64,000 bases of DNA from Apiosordaria backusii (GCA_030549205.1 JAUKTV010000015.1:925400-989399); one strand, 5' to 3'. Positions 44,424 to 52,802 are shown, counted from the stretch's first letter. Notes: generated from the letters alone by a model not told the origin. Numbers and translations are program-made.

Positions 44424-45016
44424 TATAAGAATATATATATATATATATAAAGTAATAACTAACTAAACCTATCATTAAACCAAATTACCGGGTCTAAATA
44501 CCACGGAAACTTAGATTTACTAACTAATTCCTAGTAGTTTACAAGGTCTTCCACAGTACTAAAATACCCTATACAATAGTTACTACCGCAATACCATTTA
44601 GGCCCACTTTCCTTCTAATTTAAATATTATTAGTATATACAGTATATAAATTAAAATAAAATAAATAGAATATATAATAAATAATATATATATATATATA
44701 TATATATATTTAATTACTTACTTTATAATCGTAATTATATATTAAATGGACTTTTCTTTTAGCCGTCGAATCGTGGTCAGGTTTCCACTAGTTGCCCTGA
44801 TAATTTAAATAGTATTTGGCTTTTCTTAGATCTATTTTAATAATTAAAATTAAGTATTTAAATACTTATAGTAATAAAAGAAAATATCTATATACATTAT
44901 TATATACATTATTATATATATTATTATATATATTATTATATATACTATTATATATACTATTATATATACTAATATACAGTATATAACCCTGTCATATATT
45001 ATATATAACCCTAATA
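44424..45016. repeat. AT-rich tract with TA and ATTATATAT microsatellites
   Basis: Low-complexity TA repeats occur near 44436-44448 and 44685-44708, and an (ATTATATAT)-type tandem at about 44895-44985. There is a short less biased patch at 44460-44620 without a gene. The last five bases, TAATA (45012-45016), are the left target duplication of element E1. Confidence 0.6.
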
Positions 45017-45420
45017 TGTGACGAACCCCTGTACAGAACCTCTGAAAGGGATACTCGGTTGAAGGTAACTTCTGACAATTGGCTCGGTGCAGCTAAACAG
45101 TGCACAACAAGATGTCTCAATGTAAACACAAGATACCGTGAATACAAGCTGTGATTGCATACTGCGGAACTATCTACAAGCTATCTAGTTCCTCCGTATA
45201 TATAGACCTGCAATCCTCATGGACCGCTGGACCGTTCATAGCACACCGGTCCATCGGTCCCTTCATGAGTGGTTGTCTTGGACCGCTGGACCGTCTTCTA
45301 CGCACCGGTCCATCGGTCCTCCTCTGATTGGCTACCTACAAGGGTCTCTTCCGTCGTAATACACTCTTTCCATTGGCTCGTCTGTTAAGTCTGCGTCCTC
45401 CCGTGTCCAAGGTCGTGACA
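45017..45420 (-). repeat. E1 3' LTR (U3 type A)
   Basis: Ends are TGTGACGAACCCC and GGTCGTGACA. In sense orientation the U3 (45420 down to about 45205) holds two 40-bp inverted-repeat units, then TATATATA (45204-45197), a GGAACTA..TAGTTCC hairpin and the R/U5 part. It reads as identical to 51948-52351. Confidence 0.93.
45221..45319. promoter_or_regulatory. Pair of U3 inverted-repeat operator candidates in E1
   Basis: Two 40-bp units, 45221-45260 and 45280-45319, each consist of GGACCGCTGGACCG, a 12-nt spacer and CGGTCCATCGGTCC, i.e. two direct half-sites facing two inverted half-sites. They contain CCG/CGG triplets, the usual target of Zn2Cys6 proteins. They end 17 bp upstream of the gag-pol TATA box (sense leftward) and lie between it and the antisense zinc-cluster gene. 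The same units occur in the 5' LTR. Binding is inferred. Confidence 0.6.
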
Positions 45421-45442
45421 CGATGCCCCTCCTCCTAGGTCG
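45421..45442 (-). other. E1 polypurine tract
   Basis: Read leftward, the sequence just inside the 3' LTR is AGGAGGAGGGGCATCG, a purine run suited to priming plus-strand DNA synthesis. The corresponding place in E2 (57373 onward) has a similar run. Confidence 0.65.
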
Positions 45443-45535
45443 ACGTCTCGGCGGCCAATTCCTGTTTCGCTCAAAACCCTACTGCCTCCTTCTTTTCCCT
45501 AGTAAGTGATGCCCCTTTACCTCTTATCCGTCGCC

Positions 45536-46239
45536 ATGTCTCATCGTGTACAGAAAAAGCGTCATCGCAAGACCGATCAAGCCACGGCCCTTTCCTTGTC
45601 GATTGTAGGGCGTGGTTGCGAGATTATGCCGTGTACTCGTTGTTTTAACCAGAATCTTCCTTGTGTTCTGGCACAGGGCTCCAACCGTTGCAGCGAGTGC
45701 GTTCGCCTGAAAATCCCTTGTGACGGCATGGACGTGGGTTCCGCCCGTGGGTTTTTGTCTCCTCCCTTTTATTTTCGTTACCTGACCGTCCGCTAGTTGC
45801 CCGTAACCTCGAGGTGCAACAGGAGCTCGAGAAGGAGGAAGAAGAACTTGAAAACCAGTTGTCCTCCCTCGCAGCTCGCCTGGCGCGGCTTAAGCGTACC
45901 CGCCGGTCCCTTCGCGACCGCGAGGCCAAGCTGTTCAACCGCGGTATGATGGAGGAAGAAGCACAACTCCTTGTTTCTTCGCCTCCTGCCCCCTCAGCCC
46001 AGCTGCCGCCTAGCGTGTCTGTCGCCGCGCCCTCCCCAAGTCTTGATTCCTCTTTCGACTGGTCCTCCGCACAGTTGGGTTGGTTGGACCAAGATTTTGC
46101 CAATGGGAATGCTGCTTTCGCGAGCGGGGCCGTTCTTGGTCTTCCTCCCGATCCGGCTGCTGGTCCCTCGCGGCATTCTCCACCCTTGGTCGTTCAGGGT
46201 TCCTCCGATGGAACTCTTCCAACTTCTCAGGGCAGCTAA
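45536..46239 (+). CDS. E1 antisense gene: Zn2Cys6-like zinc cluster plus coiled coil
   Basis: Encoded opposite to gag-pol, between the end of pol and the 3' LTR, overlapping the last 230 bp of pol. The start at 45536 (MSHRVQKK) is matched by E2 (MSNRVSKQ). Cys residues 33, 36, 43, 52, 55 and 62 have spacing C-x2-C-x6-C-x8-C-x2-C-x6-C, that of fungal binuclear zinc clusters. A heptad-like Glu/Leu/Arg-rich coiled coil follows (QQELEKEEEELENQL onward), then a Pro-rich tail with SFDWSSAQLGWL. The frame requires a 50-bp intron, 45747-45796 (GTGGGT, CTGAC branch, GCTAG), giving 217 residues; E2 has 209 without an intron. The likely role is a nuclear DNA-binding regulator acting on the U3 repeats. 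This is inference, as no family name is known to me. Confidence 0.7.
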
Positions 46240-49200
46240 GGTTTGTTGCTGGTTCCCATGAGTTATCCGTAGCCGGGTAGTCCAACCAGCTAACCAAATA
46301 CTCCAGCTGTCCGTTGTTAATGCGCGAATCTAAGACCTCTTCCACATCGTACTCCTCTTCCTCGTCCTCGGCTTCAATTTGAGTGTCCGGGCTGGCAGCC
46401 CTTGGTGCCGGTTCCAGGAGTGAAACGTGAAAGGTACCCGATCGTAGTCGCATGGTGTCTGGCAATCTGAGTCTGAACGCTGTTTCCGATACTCTCTCTT
46501 CGATCGTGAAAGGTCCCACCCTCCTGTGGTCCAGTTTCTTACTTGGTCGTTTCGTGCGTAAGTTCCGTGTTGAAAGAAACACTTTATCCCCCCTCTTCAA
46601 GCGAGGTCCCTCGAGCCGTTTGACGTTGTAGTACTTGCGCATGCGCTCCCGAACGAACTCGAGTTCTTTTCTGAGTTTGGCGTGCAGCATGTGTAGCTTC
46701 CCTGCTTTTGCTGCCGCCCTAGGCACTCTTGCCTCTGGTCCTTGTCGTAGGTCCGCCTCGAAACCGTAGTTCGCGAAGAATGGTGTGACTTTTGTCGTTT
46801 CCGTGGGTGCCGTATTGTACGCGAGTTGAGCCGCTGGCAAGAGTTCAACCCAGTTGTCCTGTTCGAAATTGATGTAGTTCCGAAGGTATTGTTCAACAAT
46901 CTGGTTGAGTCTCTCCGTCTGGCCGTCCGTCTGCGGGTGATATGCTGACGACGCCTTGCTCTTCACTCCCACTTGCTCCATTAGAGCTTTCCAAAACTTC
47001 GACACGAACTTGGTGTCGCGATCCGTGATGAATTCCCTTGGCCATGTGTGTGTCGCCGTGACGTTCCGAAACACCACATCCGCCAATTGTTCTGCCGTCC
47101 AAGTCTCCCTGTAAGGCAGGAAGTATGCCCACTTGGTGAGCCTGTCGACGACCGTGAGGATGCTGTCGTACTTGATTCCTGTGACCGTGTCCTTGGAGTG
47201 TGGTAGCTTAGTGATAAAGTCCATCGTCACTGAGCTCCATGGTTGTTCTGCCACTGGTAATGGCTCCAAGAATCCGTAAGGCTTGTGTCTTTCTGCCTTC
47301 GTTCTTCTGCAAAGGTCACATTCTCGCAGCGTTTCCTCAACATCTTTTCTCAGTCCGGGCCAATTGAAGTGTTGTTTGATCTTCTCTGTTGTCTTGGCCA
47401 CTCCCATGTGTCCTCCGAGCTTCGACTCGTGGATCTCCTGAATCAATGCCTTCCGCTGCTCTGGTTCGACGTAAGCTCGATTGTGATACCAGAGCCGGTA
47501 ATTGTCGTCCTTCTGGATCCCCAAAGATTCCAGTTCAGCCCATCGTTCCTGCTCGTTGCTGCCGATGTTGCTCTGATACTTGTTGGCTGTTGATTCTTCT
47601 CGGTACACCGCGCAACACTCAGCCCACTGCTGGAGCGGGTGCCTCAGTGTGCCTTCTGCTGTCTCCTGCAGCAATGGTGGCGATTCCTCCGCCACTTTCT
47701 CTTCGTGGTGGTCCGCCCTTCTGCTTAGAGCGTCCGCTCTTGCGTTTTCGGACCCCTTCTTGTAATGAATCTGAAAATTGAACTCAGACAGGAACTCTGA
47801 CCACCTGCCTTGCCTGGCATTGAGGACCTTGGTAGTAGTAAAATACTTCAAGTTTTTGTGATCCGTGTAGACCTGGACCTCATAGTTGGTTCCGCTGAGG
47901 TATGGCCTCCATTCCTCAAAAGCCTCGATGATGGCAAGCAGCTCCTTGTCGTGGATGGGGTAGTTCTTGCGTGGTCCCTCTAGCTTCTTCGAAAAGAATG
48001 CTACCGGGTGCAACTTCCCGTCCTGGTCTCGTTGTCCTAGCTGTCCTCCTATGGCGTAGTCGGAAGCGTCTGTCTCAACTTCGAAGGGTCGTCCTGGATC
48101 CGGAAGCTTGAGTACTGGGTCTGCCGTAATGGCGTTCTTGATGGCTTGAAAGGCTTCCTCCTGTTCTTCTTTCCACTTGAACTCGGCGTCCTTTTTGGTG
48201 AGGTCGTTCAATGGTTTTGCAATGGCGCCGTAGTTCCGTATGAACATTCGATAGAAATTGGTGAACCCCAGAAACTCTCGAATCCTCGTCTTCAGCTGTT
48301 CGGGTGTTTCTCCCTGAGGTCTCGGCCAGTTCTTGACTGCCGCGATCTTCCCTGGTTCCATTCGCACTTCTCCTGGCGAGATCAGATATCCAAGATAGAC
48401 CGTCTCCTGCACATGGAACTCGCTCTTGTCCTTGTTGACCGATAGTCCTGCTCCATGTAGCGCGTCCAAAATTTCCTTGACGTGCTGTTTGTGTTCTTCC
48501 AGAGTGCGTGAGTAGATGAGAACGTCGTCGAGATAACAAACTGCTGTTTTGTCGAGATACTGGCGGATCGTGTGATCAACGAGGGCCTGGAAAGTCGCTG
48601 GTGCATTTGTGAGCCCGAACGGCATGACGAGATACTCGAAATGCCCGTAAGGTGTGCGAAAAGCCGTCTTCCATTCGTCTCCCTCCTTGATTCGTATGTG
48701 CGCGTACCCGACTGGCATATCAAGTCTGGTGAACCATCGTGCCCCTGACAGTTGACTTCGCAGCCGCGAAATCAGCGGTAGTGGGTAACCGTTCTTCACC
48801 GTCTCCTGATTCAGCTGTCGATAATCCACACACAGTCGTGGACTCCCATCCTTCTTCGGCACGAAGAAAACAGGATATCCAGCTGGCGATGTGGATGCTC
48901 TGATGTGTCCCCTCTTGATATTCTCGTCCAAATACTTCCGCAATTCCTCACTCTGCTTGTCGTTGGTGTGGTAGACCTGGAAGAGCTTGAGTTTTGCTCC
49001 TTCCTTGAGCTTGATCTCATGGTCCCACGGTCCCCTATCTGGTAGTCCCTGAAGGTGTTTTGCCGTGAACACCGGATGTCCTTGATACTCCGGCGGTACC
49101 TCCTTCTTCTCGTTTTTCTTCAAACTGTTGTAATAGGCGTATTTGTCCTTCATTGCTGCCGCAATTTCCACCAACGCAACTGTTCCTACCAACCCTACTT

Positions 49201-49873
49201 CTTCGATCTTGCCGCCTGTGTCGATTGAGTACACTAATATCTCCCGTGTCTCTTGCGGTGGTGCCGTGGAGGGTGCTTGTCTCACACTCTGCTCCTGCCG
49301 TGCTCCTGATCTCCCATCGTTGGCTGGATACTCCCGATATGTCCTCGGTCGTAGGTGGCCACCATCCTTCCAATCGATGTCTGGGTTGTAGTCCTCGTGC
49401 CATGGTTGCCCCAGAATCATGTCTTTTTCTGGCCCCATGTCCACGATGTCGAAAATCACTGTCGTTGTTTTTCCTGACACTGTGATGTCCATTGGCAACG
49501 TCTCTCTGGTTACCAACTGTGTAGGGAAGGGTCCTTTCATGACGACCTCTTCCTCCTTCTTTCTCCATGGAACCCGGGCTTGTTGCACAAATTTTGGTGA
49601 AATCAAGTCCGCTTCTGCTCCACTGTCCACGAGTGCTTGCGTCTGAAAACCCTTCCAACGTGCTGCCACTCGCAATCTTTTGTCTTTCATGCCCCTCCTC
49701 TGTGTAGCAGCGACCTCGCTGATGTGTTGCTCGTGGTCCTTTAGAGGTTTGCGGCCTCCGCGAAAGGCCGTGGCCCTTTTCCCGACTGTTGTTGTGCCTC
49801 CAGAGCGTCCTCCTTCGCCGAACTGTCCAGCAGCTCGAAATCGGCTAACCATCGTCGTTGGGCTTCCTTCCAC
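46010..49873 (-). CDS. pol: E1 Pol polyprotein: protease, RT, RNase H, integrase, chromodomain
   Basis: The frame is open for 1,287 codons but has no ATG near its start. It overlaps gag by about 130 bp in the -1 frame, so it is most likely made by ribosomal frameshifting. Domains: aspartic protease with LVDSGAEADLIS (about 81-92); reverse transcriptase with the YLDD active site at codons 447-450 (48535-48524); RNase H with TDASDYAIGG; integrase with the HHCC zinc finger (CDLC at codons 852-855, 47320-47309) and the catalytic core with MDFITKLP, DRDTKFVSKFW and the Glu in QTDGQTERLNQIVE; and a C-terminal chromodomain (about 1175-1225, LEYLVSWLDYPATDNSWEP). The chromodomain places the element among chromoviruses and may direct insertion to heterochromatin, which fits the surrounding repeat nest. 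E2 carries a near-identical protein. Confidence 0.95.
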   Translation of the reverse strand: MEGSPTTMVSRFRAAGQFGEGGRSGGTTTVGKRATAFRGGRKPLKDHEQHISEVAATQRRGMKDKRLRVAARWKGFQTQALVDSGAEADLISPKFVQQARVPWRKKEEEVVMKGPFPTQLVTRETLPMDITVSGKTTTVIFDIVDMGPEKDMILGQPWHEDYNPDIDWKDGGHLRPRTYREYPANDGRSGARQEQSVRQAPSTAPPQETREILVYSIDTGGKIEEVGLVGTVALVEIAAAMKDKYAYYNSLKKNEKKEVPPEYQGHPVFTAKHLQGLPDRGPWDHEIKLKEGAKLKLFQVYHTNDKQSEELRKYLDENIKRGHIRASTSPAGYPVFFVPKKDGSPRLCVDYRQLNQETVKNGYPLPLISRLRSQLSGARWFTRLDMPVGYAHIRIKEGDEWKTAFRTPYGHFEYLVMPFGLTNAPATFQALVDHTIRQYLDKTAVCYLDDVLIYSRTLEEHKQHVKEILDALHGAGLSVNKDKSEFHVQETVYLGYLISPGEVRMEPGKIAAVKNWPRPQGETPEQLKTRIREFLGFTNFYRMFIRNYGAIAKPLNDLTKKDAEFKWKEEQEEAFQAIKNAITADPVLKLPDPGRPFEVETDASDYAIGGQLGQRDQDGKLHPVAFFSKKLEGPRKNYPIHDKELLAIIEAFEEWRPYLSGTNYEVQVYTDHKNLKYFTTTKVLNARQGRWSEFLSEFNFQIHYKKGSENARADALSRRADHHEEKVAEESPPLLQETAEGTLRHPLQQWAECCAVYREESTANKYQSNIGSNEQERWAELESLGIQKDDNYRLWYHNRAYVEPEQRKALIQEIHESKLGGHMGVAKTTEKIKQHFNWPGLRKDVEETLRECDLCRRTKAERHKPYGFLEPLPVAEQPWSSVTMDFITKLPHSKDTVTGIKYDSILTVVDRLTKWAYFLPYRETWTAEQLADVVFRNVTATHTWPREFITDRDTKFVSKFWKALMEQVGVKSKASSAYHPQTDGQTERLNQIVEQYLRNYINFEQDNWVELLPAAQLAYNTAPTETTKVTPFFANYGFEADLRQGPEARVPRAAAKAGKLHMLHAKLRKELEFVRERMRKYYNVKRLEGPRLKRGDKVFLSTRNLRTKRPSKKLDHRRVGPFTIEERVSETAFRLRLPDTMRLRSGTFHVSLLEPAPRAASPDTQIEAEDEEEEYDVEEVLDSRINNGQLEYLVSWLDYPATDNSWEPATNLSCPEKLEEFHRRNPERPRVENAARDQQPDREEDQERPRSRKQHSHWQNLGPTNPTVRRTSRKRNQDLGRARRQTR

Positions 49874-51894
49874 TTCTTGTTCCTGGCACTATTCTTCTTC
49901 TTGTTGCGTGCCTTATGTACTTTGGGGCTGGCCTCGTGGTATTTCCGGGCCTTTGCTCGCAGATGGAAAGCGCAATCGGCACTCTTACACCACGTCAAAC
50001 CATATTCCTTCTCGTTGGCGGTGTTCTCTCCCCAGCCTGTTACCCACTCCAGGCAGCACCTTGCGTACCTGGGTGTGACCTGTATGACCTGGAGTTCCTC
50101 CCGCTTGACTGGATCCCCCTGTTTCCACAGGAAATAATCGCTCAATTCTTCGTCCGGCGCTCCCCACCTTGCGAGAGTCCTCGACACCGGTACCGGTTGG
50201 TCTGTCTGGGTGACCTCTCTGACCGGCCAGTGCCCGTTGAGGGTCTTTGACTGGTAGTGTTCCGCGCATCCATGAGCGACGCACTGGAACCATGGCACTC
50301 TCCGGTGTTCCGGGTGTCGTGGATGAACTTGTGGAGTGTCTCCTTCGCACGGAGTATACCACCCCCACTCCGGAACCTCTCCTGGCGTCCGCGCGAGTCC
50401 GGTGCTGGCTACTGGTCGTGATGCCCAAAACTCATCCCAGACCTCCTCATCCTTGTTGAGTAGTGCGAACTCTTGGCCGAACTCTTCTTCTGGAACGATC
50501 CAACGCTCGTTGCCCTGCCACAGCTGTGCGAGCGGTTGGTTGTTGGCCATGGTTTGCGCCATCTTGTCCTCGAGGTCGCGGTAGTGTCGTTCAATTGCTT
50601 CTCGCTGGTTCCGAAGTTCTGCCAACTCTTCCTCGAGCCTTTGAACTCGCTCCTCGGCCTGCCTCAGGGTCTCCCCCGTGTCTAAACTCGAGAGGACTGT
50701 CGTGGTGAAAACCCGCCTTAGTCTCCGCAGGGTCTCCTCAGAGGGTCCTGGAGCCGTGCTTTCCTCTAGCCTGGTGGCTCCCCTGGTCGGCAGTTCTTGT
50801 CCCACAACACGGTCTTCTCCCTCAGAGTCGACTGTTAAATCTCCTTCCTGAGTCTCATGCTCGTAGTTGCTGTCGGTGTAGTCGTCCGCTGAGTCCAGGA
50901 ATCCATCGTTGCCGTACTCAATGCTTGAGATCTCAACAACCCGCGTTGTCTTCGCAACTGCCGCCGCCTCCTTTTCCTTCCAGCTGAGCTGCTTGGGTGC
51001 CCGACAGTCTCTCTTGAAATGCCCCGTCTTCCCGCAGTTGAAGCACTTGACGTTGTTCTTCCCCTTGAACCGCTTCTGAACTGCGTCAATCTCCATAGGT
51101 CCCGCGTGAGTGGTTCCAGACACGCTTGTGGTGTAGCGTTTCTTCTTGTCGTTGGCTCGGTAGCTTCCGGAGCCACGGTGTTGTCCTGGGTTTGCACGCG
51201 TTCCTCTTTTCTCCATCCGGCGTTGAAACTGCCGGTCGTCGATACGAATGGCTGTAGCGATGTATTTGTCGATGGTGTCCGGTCTCTCCTCCTTGTACAA
51301 CTCGTCCTTCACTTCGTCCTTGAGTCCGTTATAGAAAAGCTGCATCAAGCCTTCGTCATTGATCTCGCTGCGCAGGGCGTCGGTCTTGAAGGTGGCAGCA
51401 TAGTCAGCTGCAGACCGGGTTTGGCGCATGTTGGCGAGTCTCTCCTGGGCTCGGCGAGCCTCGTCGTACTCTCCGAAGACTTCCTTGATGCGGGCTTCGA
51501 ACTTCTTGAAGGTCTCGAAGCACTCCCTAGTGATGTCCTTCCTGATGCCTGCGTCGTCGTTCTCGTAATAGTCGTTCAGGATGGGCTCAAACCACGCGAG
51601 AGCCTTGTCCTTGAGTCGAGACGCCGCGTAGGTGACCTTGGACTCCTCGTCAGGGAAACGAGCAGGATAGTACCGAAAATAGGTCTTGAGCTGGATCAGG
51701 AACCCTCCAAGCTCTCCTTTTCCGCCACCATAGCGTTCGGGGGCCTCGATCCTGGCCAGCTGGTTATCGCGGTGATCCAGGCGACCAACGGCGACGACTT
51801 GGTCCTGGGTCTGCTGGACCGCATCCTCGAGCTCCTTGACGCGAGCGTTGAGTCGAATCAGAACGGCTTGAGGGCTTTCTTTGTTGTCCGCCAT
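49741..51894 (-). CDS. gag: E1 Gag with zinc knuckle and long C-terminal extension
   Basis: The structural protein of the particle, 717 residues from the ATG at 51894 (MADNKESPQAV). The N-terminal half has a coiled-coil start and the conserved capsid-type block (FLIQLKTYFRYYP, ALAWFEPILNDY). A CCHC zinc knuckle, CFNCGKTGHFKRDC, begins near residue 284 (51045-51004). Unusually, about 400 residues follow: an acidic region, a coiled coil (LRQAEERVQRLEEELAELR) and a region with two C-x4-C-A-x-H motifs (50283-50257 and 49989-49963). It ends AEAANL with TAA at 49741. The -1 slip site lies 35-41 bp before the stop. Confidence 0.92.
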   Translation of the reverse strand: MADNKESPQAVLIRLNARVKELEDAVQQTQDQVVAVGRLDHRDNQLARIEAPERYGGGKGELGGFLIQLKTYFRYYPARFPDEESKVTYAASRLKDKALAWFEPILNDYYENDDAGIRKDITRECFETFKKFEARIKEVFGEYDEARRAQERLANMRQTRSAADYAATFKTDALRSEINDEGLMQLFYNGLKDEVKDELYKEERPDTIDKYIATAIRIDDRQFQRRMEKRGTRANPGQHRGSGSYRANDKKKRYTTSVSGTTHAGPMEIDAVQKRFKGKNNVKCFNCGKTGHFKRDCRAPKQLSWKEKEAAAVAKTTRVVEISSIEYGNDGFLDSADDYTDSNYEHETQEGDLTVDSEGEDRVVGQELPTRGATRLEESTAPGPSEETLRRLRRVFTTTVLSSLDTGETLRQAEERVQRLEEELAELRNQREAIERHYRDLEDKMAQTMANNQPLAQLWQGNERWIVPEEEFGQEFALLNKDEEVWDEFWASRPVASTGLARTPGEVPEWGWYTPCEGDTPQVHPRHPEHRRVPWFQCVAHGCAEHYQSKTLNGHWPVREVTQTDQPVPVSRTLARWGAPDEELSDYFLWKQGDPVKREELQVIQVTPRYARCCLEWVTGWGENTANEKEYGLTWCKSADCAFHLRAKARKYHEASPKVHKARNKKKNSARNKKWKEAQRRWLADFELLDSSAKEDALEAQQQSGKGPRPFAEAANL
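49758..49784 (-). promoter_or_regulatory. -1 ribosomal frameshift signal, gag to pol (E1)
   Basis: In the gag frame the sequence reads tcG GGA AAA, the canonical slippery heptamer GGGAAAA (complement of 49778-49784). After a 6-nt spacer (GGGCCA) comes a perfect 6-bp GC-rich hairpin, CGGCCT/AGGCCG, around the 7-nt loop TTCGCGG. Slipping back one base leads directly into the pol frame. The same heptamer is conserved in E2 at 61653-61659. Confidence 0.75.
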
Positions 51895-51936
51895 GGTGAT
51901 GGGTACCTTCAACTTATCCGTGACAGAGTTGAAGTG

Positions 51937-51947
51937 AGTATGCAACG
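51937..51947 (-). other. Self-priming primer-binding site candidate of E1
   Basis: Directly inside the 5' LTR, after a 2-nt gap, the sense strand reads TTGCATACT (complement of 51937-51945). This is the exact complement of AGTATGCAA in the R region of the same LTR (52094-52086), which lies about 33 nt after the TATATATA box, where transcription should begin. The arrangement matches Tf1-type self-priming, in which the mRNA 5' end folds back on the primer site. I see no match to a tRNA 3' end with CCA. Confidence 0.6.
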
Positions 51948-52351
51948 TGTGACGAACCCCTGTACAGAACCTCTGAAAGGGATACTCGGTTGAAGGTAAC
52001 TTCTGACAATTGGCTCGGTGCAGCTAAACAGTGCACAACAAGATGTCTCAATGTAAACACAAGATACCGTGAATACAAGCTGTGATTGCATACTGCGGAA
52101 CTATCTACAAGCTATCTAGTTCCTCCGTATATATAGACCTGCAATCCTCATGGACCGCTGGACCGTTCATAGCACACCGGTCCATCGGTCCCTTCATGAG
52201 TGGTTGTCTTGGACCGCTGGACCGTCTTCTACGCACCGGTCCATCGGTCCTCCTCTGATTGGCTACCTACAAGGGTCTCTTCCGTCGTAATACACTCTTT
52301 CCATTGGCTCGTCTGTTAAGTCTGCGTCCTCCCGTGTCCAAGGTCGTGACA
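51948..52351 (-). repeat. E1 5' LTR (promoter LTR)
   Basis: It reads as identical to 45017-45420 and is followed by the duplicated target TAATA (52352-52356). The TATA box is at 52135-52128, with the GGAACTA..TAGTTCC hairpin between TATA and the predicted start. The U3 units homologous to 45221-45319 lie upstream of TATA. Confidence 0.93.
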
Positions 52352-52356
52352 TAATA

Positions 52357-52649
52357 ATATTAAATAACCTTAATATATAGTACTAATCAGTACTAAATCG
52401 TACTAAATTGGAATAATTTGGAATAGGCTGTACTAAAGTACTGGAATAAATCAGTACTAATTGAGGCCCTAGTACTAGTATTTAGTACTATTCCACTAGT
52501 ACTATTCCAGGCCTTGGAATAGAATAGCCTATTCTAGTACTATTCCAGGCCCTGGAATAGAATAAACTAGAATAGGCCCAACTCTGTGCTCCTTGCATAC
52601 CAGATGCCATGTACGTAGCTCAGTTGCAAGTAGCGTAGATGGTGGATAT
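52357..52649. repeat. GGAATAG/AGTACT-rich spacer
   Basis: Up to about 52575 the sequence is built from overlapping AGTACT, GGAATAG and CTATTCC motifs with short palindromes, similar to 42175-42240. From there to 52649 is a short normal-composition piece preceding the second old-family element. No gene is seen. Confidence 0.5.
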
Positions 52650-52802
52650 TATGGAACAATACTGTAGGCAAGAACTCTGTTAATTCTGGTGTTGTACGTT
52701 AGGAGGAAGCCTAAGTAGGTGTAGGCTTCTGAACCGTATGGCTTAGGTCCTACTACTAAGGTCTTAATTTCCCTAACAGTAGGCCTCCTATACTAATCTA
52801 AT
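52650..52802. repeat. Left LTR of old-family copy 2
   Basis: It starts TATGGAACAATACTG and ends CTATACTAATCTAATA, aligned with both LTRs of copy 1. It is useful as a less mutated reference for that family. Confidence 0.78.

Larger units (their letters stand above)
45017..52351 (-). mobile_element. E1: complete Ty3/gypsy chromovirus with antisense zinc-cluster gene
   Basis: A 7,335-bp element with 404-bp LTRs (45017-45420 and 51948-52351) that read as identical, and a perfect 5-bp target duplication TAATA (45012-45016 and 52352-52356). In sense (leftward) order it has LTR, primer site, gag (51894-49741), pol in the -1 frame ending in a chromodomain (to 46010), an antisense gene (45536-46239), polypurine tract and LTR. 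Gag and pol frames are open with no RIP-type stops, in sharp contrast to the AT-rich repeats around it. This is a recently inserted, potentially active element. Confidence 0.93.

Noticed and set aside
47285..49658. Plus-strand and alternative-frame ORFs across E1 pol, candidates for more antisense genes
   Set aside because: They are explained by the long pol frame and have no zinc-cluster or other motif. Only the ORF at 45536-46239 has support outside the overlap.
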